Shown here piece by piece: positions 20,807-31,100 of a stretch of 64,000 bases of DNA. The notes beneath the pieces are model-generated. The model ran no database searches, had not been told where the DNA came from, and was given only the letters and a program-made list of their open reading frames with translations. Made by a program: the position numbers and the translations under genes. Location of the stretch: NCBI GenBank assembly GCA_045576335.1, contig JAZNGH010000020.1, positions 16,264-80,263 of the forward strand, read 5' to 3'. Within the stretch, counting starts at the first letter, position 1. Each line of letters starts with the position of its first letter. Origin of the DNA: Scatosoma sp045576335. GTDB lineage: Bacteria; Bacillota; Clostridia; Christensenellales; Borkfalkiaceae.

Positions 20807-21925
20807 TTATTTTTCAATGTTATCGAAGTAATCCTTGATGATATCCTTGCGGTCGTCTGAAATTTCTTCGTTGCTTTCCAGCTCACCGACCACTTCTTCC
20901 ACCGCGTTCTCGTATTCGTCGCCGTAGAAAGTTTCGTTGTCGATAATTTGGTTTTTATCTTCGTAGCGACTTGTACCGCTTTGTTTGTCACCTTCTTCTT
21001 CGCTTTCAGAGGGAGGAGCGTCGCTGTTATCGCTTTCGTTTTCGTTCTCACTCTCTTCGCCCTCTTCGCCTTCTTGCGGTGCTTGCTCGTCGCTTTCCTC
21101 TTCGCCCTCTTCACCTTCCGCGCCTTCGCCGTCTCCGCCGCCTTCGCCTTCACCGTATTCGGCTTCCGCAAAAATCGCGTAGATTGTCATAGGCCCGTTC
21201 ACGACCAAGTCCTCAACGTAAAACACGTTCGTTTCCGCCAGCGAGAATTGTTCGCCCGCAATTTCCCAGTACCATTCGCTGAAATACCAATCGTTGTCGG
21301 GAATGGCAACTACTTCGTCGATCGTCTTTCCCGCCTCTACGAGCTGAAAGATATCTCCCTCTATAAAGCCCTCTCCTTCTTCCACGAATTCCACTTCGTA
21401 GTAAACAGGCTCGGGTTCAAGCGCGCTGTCTATAATATCCTTTCCGCTGGAAATATTCCCCGCGGCTGAAAGCATGGAAACGGTGGTCATACCCGACCCA
21501 AACACGAGCGCAATAGAAAGCGCGATTATCAAACGCGCGGATACCGCGATTTTCAAATAACTCGCCGAAACCGTCTTTAATGCGGCTTGGGCGTCTTCTC
21601 TTTGGCGCATTGCGATATAAGACGTATCGTTTTGCAGCTGGTGCATGGTAAGCAAACGCTCTTCCAAACCAAGGTCGTCTACACGGCGGGCAATCTGCCG
21701 AGCCGTAGGACGGAATTTTTTGAAAAAGAATATAGGCGCAGCCGCCAAAAGCACGACCGCCGCAATGATAAACGCTATCCAAGGATAGGAAAAGCCTATC
21801 AGCCAGAATACCAAGCTGCTGACGAGCATTACCGAAAAGGCAACGATAAGTCCGCAAACCGCGGATTTAAGCCACCCCTCCAAGGCTAATTTTTTATAAT
21901 ATTTTTCAAAAGGTTTTTTCTCCAT
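20807..21925 (-). CDS. Three-TM membrane protein with external repeat and Glu/Gly/Ser-rich tail, first gene of the MoxR operon
   Basis: I place the start at ATG 21925, where AAAGGAGG precedes it by a normal distance, giving 372 aa; the frame's upstream start at 22000 has no such site. Two TM helices lie at about residues 17-65 and a third at about 130-150. After the last helix comes one repeat-like segment (YYEVEFVEEGEGFIEGD to MTIYAIFAEAEYGEG) that resembles the bacterial InlB-type repeats of the neighbouring lipoproteins. A very acidic low-complexity stretch follows (GEGEGGGDGEGAEGEEGEEE). I do not recognise a family for the whole protein. It precedes moxR by 23 nt and is probably a membrane partner of that module. 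No clear promoter is visible in the 180 bases upstream. Confidence 0.8.
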   Translation of the reverse strand: MEKKPFEKYYKKLALEGWLKSAVCGLIVAFSVMLVSSLVFWLIGFSYPWIAFIIAAVVLLAAAPIFFFKKFRPTARQIARRVDDLGLEERLLTMHQLQNDTSYIAMRQREDAQAALKTVSASYLKIAVSARLIIALSIALVFGSGMTTVSMLSAAGNISSGKDIIDSALEPEPVYYEVEFVEEGEGFIEGDIFQLVEAGKTIDEVVAIPDNDWYFSEWYWEIAGEQFSLAETNVFYVEDLVVNGPMTIYAIFAEAEYGEGEGGGDGEGAEGEEGEEESDEQAPQEGEEGEESENENESDNSDAPPSESEEEGDKQSGTSRYEDKNQIIDNETFYGDEYENAVEEVVGELESNEEISDDRKDIIKDYFDNIEK

Positions 21926-22015
21926 GAAAGCAGCCTCCTTTTTGCGTAATGAATAGCTTTTTTGGGAAAATATTATGTAAAAATTTAACAAATTTCCCAT
22001 TTCCTCTTAAAAGCC

Positions 22016-22055
22016 AAAAACCGTCCGCCCGCCCGCGCTGTTCGCGCGGGCGGAC
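22016..22055 (-). terminator. Intrinsic terminator of the giant LRR gene
   Basis: A GC-rich inverted repeat (22023-22055, arms GTCCGCCCGCG and its near complement with one slipped GGGC) lies about 55 nt past the stop of the 3,710-aa gene. On the minus strand it is followed by GGTTTTTGGCTTTT. It separates that gene from the MoxR operon. Confidence 0.7.
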
Positions 22056-22108
22056 TTCCGTATTTTGTTGAAATGTTATTTAGAAAACGAAATCAATTCC
22101 TCAAATTG

Positions 22109-25100
22109 TTACTCTTCCGCATCAACGTTCAAGCAGTCGTAAACGACCGTCGCGCTACCGCTCCACGTACTAACCCATTCGTACGCCTCTACGGCTTCTT
22201 GCGTCGCAACCACGTAAACGGTTTGCGTTTTCGCCCAACTGCCGAACGCATTTGCACCTACTTCCGTCACGTTCTCGCCGATCGTGTAGGACGACACGGC
22301 GTAATCGTAACGGAACGCACACGTACCGATCGATTGGATACCGTTACCAAGCTCGACGCTTTCAAGCACCGTGCAGTACTGGAACGCGTACGCGCCAATT
22401 ACTTTAAGTGCATTGTCGCTCGCTTTGATGGAAACGAGCCAATCGTTCGCCGTAGCCGACACAGACCCACCGTAGAACGCATACGCGATAATCTCGGTTA
22501 CGCCCGCGGGCAATACGACTTCGCCCGAAGAACCAACGTATGCCACGAAAATCTTATCCTCGCCGTCGGTGTAGATAACGCAATCGTTCACGATGGAAAG
22601 CTTGCTTGCGCCCTCCGTCGGCGTGTAAACGTTCTTCGCATACTTCGCAACCGAGCCGTTCGTTATCGCGCCGATTTCAAGTTCAAGTGCGGACTTGTTA
22701 TAGACTTCGATAAGCTTATAGCAGGTCGTGAATGCACCCTCAATCGTCTTGACGTTCGTACCGAGCGTTACTTTATAAAGATTGTAGCAATCCTCAAAAG
22801 CATTTTGCTCGATCGTGGTAAGCGTGTCGGGAAGAACGATGGTGTAAAGATTCTTATTTCCCTTAAACGCGTTTTTCGCAATGACGGTTATACCTTCGGG
22901 AACGACGACGTTCTTTTCCGTACCGACGTAGTTGACGAGCGTCTTATCCGTACCCTCGGTAAGGACGTAGAAGCCGTTTTCAACCGTCATCATCGTTTCG
23001 CCAAGCTGGTCGGTGTAGATGTTTCTCGCATTATAGCCAAGATAGCCGTAATCCGAAGAGCCAGCCTCTACCGTGATATAAAGCGAACGGTTGTAAATTT
23101 CCACAAGCTTGTCGCAATTATAGAACACCGAGGTATTGCCAAACGTTTCCACGAGCAGACCAACCGTAACCTTGCTCAAACTCGTACAGCCGTAGAACGC
23201 CGATTGACCAATCGACTCGACACCGTCGCCGATGACGACCTCTACCAAGCTCGTACAATTACTAAACGCCTCCTTGGGAATTTCGGTAACGCCGTTGGGG
23301 ATAACGATCTTTTGCAAAGCGGTATAAGAGAATTGACCGCCGCCAGACGCTTCGGTCCAAGAGCCGTTGTTTGACAAATAAACGGTCTCCAAGTTTACCA
23401 ACGAAGCGGGGAGCGTGATCTCCTTCAACGACGTACAGCCATTGAATACCTTGACTCCAAGATATTTCATTCCGTCGGGAAGCTTGACTTCTTCCAGCTT
23501 CTTCATATTTTGGAATGCATAATAGAGCGTGATATTAGGATTTTTAATCGTGAGCGATTTAATGCCCGAATTTTCAAACGACCCAACCTGACCGCCAATA
23601 AAGCCAACGCTTTCGGGAATCGTGATTTCCGTCAACGCCGTACAGCCGTTGAACACACCCGCGCCGATTTCCTTCAAGTTCTTCGGCAACGTAACCGAGG
23701 TGAGCGACGTACAATTCTGGAACGCGTAGTTATAACCCGACGTTTCAATCGTGTATTCTTCATACTCTTGCGTTGCGCCAAGCGAAAGAACGCCGTCGGG
23801 AATGACGATAGACTTCAAGCCCGTGCCCTTAAACGCACCGTTGGAAATATACGTAAGCGATTGAGGAAGCGTCACGCTTTCAAGCGCGGTACAGCCCGCA
23901 AACATAGAAGCAGGGATAATTTCCATTCCCTCGGGAATCGTTACGCTCGAAAGCAGCGTACAATCTTGGAACGCGCCACCACCGCTCGAAGAGGTGCTCC
24001 ACGACGTAACGGACAGAGGAACGTTCACGCTCGTAATCAAGGTTTCCGCAAACGCCGCACCGCCAACGCTCGTAAGCTTATCCGTAAAGTTGACGGCAGC
24101 CAGCTTCGAGCCTTGGAACGCGCCTTCACCAAGCGTTTCCACGTTGTTGAAAGCAACGGACGAAATATTGGTATAAGCAAACGCTTTATTTCCAACCGTT
24201 TTGAGCGTCGAAGGGAAGGTAATCGAAGTCAAAGGCACGTAAGCAAACGCATTCGAGCCGATTTCTTCCAGCCCTTCGGGCAACGTGATGCTCGTCAAAG
24301 AGCTGCAAGCAACGATGGAAGTGCCGCCAAACATACTCGAACCAATCGTCTTAATTCTCGAAGACAATACAACGTTTTCCAAGGACGAGCAATAATAGAA
24401 AATCATATTTCCAAGTTTCAGCTCCGTGTCGCCGTCCTCAAAGATGACTTCTCTCAAATTGGTACACTTTTGGAACGCATATTGTTCAATCGAGGTGATC
24501 GTTGCGGGAATGGTGATTCTTTCCAACGTATCCAAGCCGTTGAACGCGTACTTGGGAAGCGTGGTCATCGCGCCCGAAAGCACGATTTCTTTAATGCCCG
24601 CGTTGTTGAAGATATTACCGTCAGACGAGCTGCCCGCAAAGCCGGTACACGATTCGGGGAAGGTAAGCACGCCGTCGGAAATCATATTTTTCGAGAATGC
24701 AATGAGCAAGCCGTCCGAGGTATACAACGAGCCTTGCAGCGTCCAGAAGGCTGCACATTCGGGGTCGATAGTATAAGACGTTACGGACGAGCCAGCAAAG
24801 ACGCTGTTACCCAAGCTTTCCAATGACTTCGGCAAGGTGATGCTCGTCAAGCCCGCATTTGCAAACGCCTCGTTACCGATCAAGATAACACTTGCAGGAA
24901 TGGAGATATCCTTCAAAGCCGTACAGTTCATAAACGCATATCCGGGGATATATTGCAAGCTCGTAGGCAGCTTCACCGTCTCTAATTTCGTACAATCGGC
25001 AAAGGTGTAAGCGTTGGAACTCGTAGATTTAGAAGTACCGCCGAGAATGGTAAGACCCGTTGCCGCAGACAAATCGATAGACGTCAAGCCCGTGCCTCTA

Positions 25101-28100
25101 AACGCATACGTGCCAATGCTCGTCACCGTGGAAGGCAATGCAGATATGCTCGTGCTCGTCAAAGACGAACAGTATTGGAAAACATTATTGCCAATCGTTT
25201 GCAGGCTCGTAGGAAGATTGATGGTTTGCAACGCCGTACAACCGTTAAACAAGTCATTGTTCAAAGCGGTCAAGGAATTATTCAGCGTTACGCTCTTCAA
25301 GCTCGTACAGCCCTGGAACGAGCTTGCTCCAATAGCCGTTGCGGACGAAAGATCCGCCGTTTGAATTGCCGTATTCTTAAACACGTAATTACCAAGCGTC
25401 TTGACTTTCGACAAGTTTTCTACCGTTGTCAAGCTCGTACAGCCGTCGAAGAAGTAGTAAGGCAAGATGGTGACCTTATCCGTAAGTTTAATCGTTTTCA
25501 AAGCCGTACAGTTTTGGAACATATTGATATGGTTACCACTACTCGAAGCCGTGGTCAAACCAAGATCGAAGGAGGTGCCAAGCTCTACGGTCTGCAAGCT
25601 CTTCGCATTATAGAATTCAAACTTACCCGCTGTTATCTTCGAATTTAAGGTAACCTTGGTAAGCGCGGAATCTTGGAACGCCGCATAGCCCTTGCTCGTC
25701 GGGAATTTCGCTACTTTGGACAGGTCAAGCTCGGTAACAGCCGCGCCTTGGAACGCATAGTTCTTAATTTCCGTACATTTCGTAGGAAGCTTAACCGTCG
25801 TGGTCTTCGCGTACTGGAAGCCTTTTACGGGAACTGCCGTAACGGAAGTACTCGACAAGTCGATGGTTGCAATATTCGAGTAGGTGAACACACCTTCGCC
25901 CAGCGTCGTAAGCGTCGAAGGAAGCGACAAGCTCGTCAAAACGGGAGAAACGGTGTCTTCCGAATTACCGAACAAATAGTTACCCAACGCTTTCGTATTT
26001 GCACGAATCGTCACGCTGTTCAAAGCGGTACAGCCCATAAATACCTTTGCACCAAAGCCCGTTGATGAGTTAACCGTCGTCAATTTCCCACCGAACGTTA
26101 CCGTCGTCAATGCCTTGTTATTTTCAAAGGCTTGGTCGAGAAGTTTAGTCACCGTTTCGGGAATAACGACCGTGGAGAACGCAGCACCGCTGAACGCCTG
26201 TTTGCCGATCGTTGTAAGCTTACTGGGGAAGTGATACTTTTCATCCTCGCTTGAATAATAACCGAACTTCGTCAACAGCGCGTCGTTCATAAAGGTAGAC
26301 GCATTAATGGTCGTTAAGCTCGTGGGGTCTGCCGCAAACGTTGCGGATGCAAGCTTGACGCAGCCCTTAAACGCGCTCGCTCCCAGTGTTTCCAAACTAG
26401 AGGGCAACGTCACGCTTTGCAGGCTCGCACAGTTTTCGAATGCGTTTGTACCAATGCTCGTTACCGTACTGGGAACGTCAAAGCTCGTGAATGCCGTGTT
26501 ATAGAACATATAGTTGGGAATGCTCTCTATACCAGAAGGCAACGTGACGCTTGATAAGGTCTTTACGTTGTAGAACATATGCGTACCGATGCTCGTCGTG
26601 GTATTGTGGAAGGTAAAGCTCGTAAGAGCCGTACCCGACAAAGCGTAGTTGCCGAATTTCGTTACCGTATTCGGATACGGAAAGCTTGTGAGCTTCGCCG
26701 CATTTTTGAATGCGTTAGCACCGATTTCTGTAAGCTCGCTCGTAAGCGTCGTATCTTTCAAAGCCGCAAAGTCGACTTGTGCCAGCTCTGCACAGCCCTC
26801 AAAGGCGGACGTGCCGATACTCTTCACGCTTGCAGGGATTTTCACGCTTGTAAGAGCCGTGCCCTTGAACATATAATTACCGATTGAGGTGATACCCTCG
26901 GGAATCGTCACCGCGGACAATTTCAATGCTCCGCTAAACGCGTAATCACCGATTTCCGAAAGCTTACTGTTTAACGTTGCCGTTTCAAGGTAAGCACAGT
27001 CTGCGAATGCGTTGATACCGATCTCGGTTACGTTTTCGGGAAGAGCAATCGATCTGATGGGCGTACCTGCAAACGCGTAGTCGCCAATCGATTTCAACTG
27101 ATATGCTTCGCCGTCCTTGGACAGGAAGGTCACGTTTGCTAATCTGTTACAGCCTGCAAACGCGTAGTTACCGATGGATTGTAACGTGTAAGGCAAGATA
27201 ATAGAGGTCATAAGAGATTGATTTTCAAACGCGTAGTCACCAAGCTCTACAATACCTTCCATCGTGCCTTCGTTGACCTTCGTGGCAAGGTCAAGCACGC
27301 CTACAATCGAACCATAGATATAACGGATACCGTTTCCGTTTGCATTATAAAGGATCTTTTCGCCCTCTTTGGTCGAGAAGTTTGGATGTTGATCCGCAAC
27401 CTCAATCCAATCCAACGAAGGACAGTTTTGGAATACGTCTTGAACGTTCGTTACGCTCTTGGACAGGTGTACGTCCGTCAGATTCGTACAGCCTGCAAAC
27501 AAGCCCTCGCCAAGCGTAATCGTAGACGAGCTTTCGGGGAATCTGACTTCCTCAATCGCCGTTCTTCTGAATGCGTGATCGCCGATGCTTGCCAATTTAC
27601 TTTGGTTTTCGTCCGTGCTGACAAAGTCAAGGGCGGTAAGTGCGGTACAAGCGTTAAATGCGTCCGCGCCGATACTCGTCACGCTCGCGGGAATAGATAC
27701 GCCCGTCAACGATTTACAAGAATCAAAGGCATTTGCACCGATCGTGGTAAGAGCGGTCGCTTTCGAGAAGTCTATGCTCTCTACCGCGCAATCGGCAAAC
27801 GCATAGTTCGAAATCGTCGTCAATTTTTCGCCGAACGTCAACGTTTTAATCTGCGCATACTGGAATGCGTTTTTACCAATCGTTTGCAGGTTTGCGGGCA
27901 AGGTCAAGCTCGTGATACCGCCTGCCGAATAAGCAGAACCCGTCTGGAACGCGTTATCCGCAATCGACGTGATGGAATCGGGCAGAACGACCGTCGTCAA
28001 CGCTCTACAATTTTGGAACGCATTTTTGGGAATAGCCGTCAATGCACTGTCTTCAAGCCCGAACGTCAATTTTGCCAACGAATAACAATTTGCAAACGCG

Positions 28101-31100
28101 GACTCACCCAGCGACGAAACCGAGGCGGGAATATACGCTTCTTTGATCTTTAATCCGTAGAAGGCGAACTTGCCGATCGTGCTCGTTCTTTCGGGAAGAA
28201 TGAGTTTTTCCAGCTTGCTACAATTATAGAAGATACCCGACGAGGAGTTACACGCTGCAAACGTGAGTGCTTCCTCATTCTCTTTCTCTTCGGGCGGCGT
28301 TTCAGCAAATATGACTTCTTTCAGCTTTCCACAGCCATAAAACGCCTTACTTTCCATACTCTTTACCGTCCAAGGAATGGAAACGGTTTCCAAAGCATCG
28401 CACTCCTTGAACATATTTGCGGATATCGTCGTGATACCATTAGGCAATTCAATCTTTTGTAAGGTTGTACAGCCGTTAAATACGTCGGTACCGATATTAA
28501 TCGTGCTTGCAACGTCGCCGTCAAAGGTGATTTCCGTGATACCGCTGTTGTTCTTAAACGCATCTTTCCAGATCTTGGTGACCGTGGAAGCGATTACAAC
28601 CTTGCCATCCGTACCCGCATTCTTGATGGGGTTGAACAGCAATTCCGTAAAGACGTTGTCGCTTACGACGTACAAAACGCCGTTCTTCGTTGCAAAGTTT
28701 TCATTCCCGTCCGTAACCGTAACGCTCGTAAGCGCGGAGCAGTTAGAAAATACGTTCATACTGCTAATCGCGCCTGCCGACGTGTACGCACCGAGCTTGG
28801 TGAGCGTGGTAGGCAACGTAATACTTACAAGCTTTTTGCTCGATTCAAACGCGTAATCGCCGATTTCCTCTACACCCTCGGGAATATTCACGCTCGTCAA
28901 TGCGCTGTTAGAGAATGCGTATGCGCCGATCTCGTCCAAACGCGTAGGCAACGTGATCGTTGCTAATTTTAACGTAGGAGTTTGCGCTTGGGTATTACCA
29001 TACGCTTTGCTGTATGAAGCAAACGCGTATTCGCCGATTGTAAGCGCGTTCGTTGCGCCGTTTGTAAACATAAGCGCGTCGCCCTCAATCGTAATAGACG
29101 TAAGGCCTGCGTTGTTTGCATACGCGTAATCGCCAATGGAGATTACACGCGCAGGAATTTCTACGTTGTTGAGAACCGAGCAATGCTCGAACGCATAGCT
29201 GCCAATCGTAAGTGCAACTTCTTGCGCGGTGTTTTCCGCCGACTTGATCGTTACCGTCGTCAAGGCGGTACAATTATAGAATGCGTAATCACCGATCGTA
29301 GTGGTGGTCGCAGGAATGGTGACAGCCGTAATCTTCTTCGATTCAAATACCCTAGCACCTATTACGACAACCGTATCGGGAATGGTATAAGGGTCCGTTT
29401 TATTTGCAGGGAAATACACGATTTCCGTGATGTCTTTATCAAAGAGAACGCCTTCCTCCGAAGCATAGTTTTGGTTGTCGGGACTTACTTCTACGCTGAC
29501 AAGCTTGTTCCCGAACACGCTCGCAATCGCAACGTCTTTTACGTTCGCACCGATATACAAGGCTTCTACGTAGCTCGTGCCGTCCGTCTTCATAAATACG
29601 TTATCGCTTAAAACCGCTGTTTCGCCGATTTGTAAATATACCTTCGTTAAGTTTCTGTTATAACCGAATGCGTATTCTTCAAGCTTTGCAAGGTTTGCAG
29701 GCAACGTAAGCTCCGTGATATTGCTACAATCGTAGAACGCATACTTATCGATAGTAAGCGCGCTGGAATCTGCCGTGCCCATAAACGTAACGCTCGTTAT
29801 GCCCGAGCATTTGCTGAATGCGTACATACCAATCGAAGTAACCGCTTCGTGGATCTTCACGCCCGTCAGCTTGCTTGCGCCGTTAAACGCATAATCGGCA
29901 ATTTCGGTAAAGTCGGTATGTATCGTATAGAATCCCTCTTTTGCTCTGGGATAATATATGAGTACGTTACCCTTACCTACAACGCCGCCCAACGCTTTAT
30001 AAGGCATTACGCCGTCTACCGCGTTGCCTACGATTTCTACGTTCGTTAAGTTTTTAAGATCGTCTAAAAGCAACGCCGTGATCGATTGAATACGAGCGGG
30101 AAGCGCGATCTCTGTAATCGACGTACAGCCTTCAAACGCGCCTTCGGCGATATTTAAGGCTTTTTCTTCGCCGTCAGTCGACGCGAGGAATTCGATTTCC
30201 TGTAAGTAACTGCTGTTTTTGAATGCACCTACATCGATTTGTACGACGGAAGCAGGGACTACTATCTTCTTCAATCTCGATTGATAGAACGTTCCGTAAG
30301 GAATCGCCGTTACTTTTTCGGAAACGTAGTACTCTTCTACCTCCGCGCTCTTACCTTTTGCTTTCGGCACGTAGAACAGCTCAACTTGACCCGTTTGCGT
30401 GTTGTTCTTAATGAGCGAACCGTTATCCGAAATGAATACCGTGTCCTCCGTCACTTCACCGTATACCGTAATTCTTTCCAAGTTAGAACAACCGGAAAAT
30501 GCCGAGGTGGACGCATACGCGCCGTCCGCGGAAAGGAAGATATCCTTAATCGAGGTGGGAATGTTGATTACCTTCAAGCTGGCACAAGCAATGCCTTGTT
30601 CGCCGCCAAAGGCAAGGTTGTCAATCCGAACGACGGGAAGGTCTTTATACGTAGCGGGAATGGTAAGCTCCGAAACAAGCTCCACACCGTAAGACGCCTT
30701 TACCGCGTAGCCAATCAATACGTCGTTTTCTTTTACTTCGTCAAACGTGAACAGCTCTAACCAGCTCGCATAAAGCACGAGCTCGTTATCCGCTTGCAGC
30801 CAAGGACCGATAGACGTACCGTCTGCCTTGGTGTATTGCGTGCCTTGATTATTCGGCTCTAATCTCCAACCCGCAAAGACCTTCGTGGTGTCTTTACATT
30901 CGGGCGTAGGAAGAATATAAGAGCTACCGTATTCGCGTTCTTGCGTCGCTTCTTGCGCGTCAAGAACACCCAACTCGCCCGCATTTAACGTGACCGTATA
31001 TTTATTTGCGGTCCATTTTGCGTAGATGGTCAAATCGCTTGCGCCTTGCGTAAGCGTGCCTTCGTATTTTTCACCGTTTAATCCGCTTGCATTATACCAG

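Noticed and set aside
22073..24826. Long plus-strand reading frames (433 and 438 aa) opposite the giant LRR gene
   Set aside because: They are antisense shadows of LRR repeats, rich in Arg and His, with no ribosome binding site or recognisable domain.
26000..30000. Regularly spaced repeats like a CRISPR array
   Set aside because: The repeats are about 69 nt, diverged and in frame; they encode LRR units.
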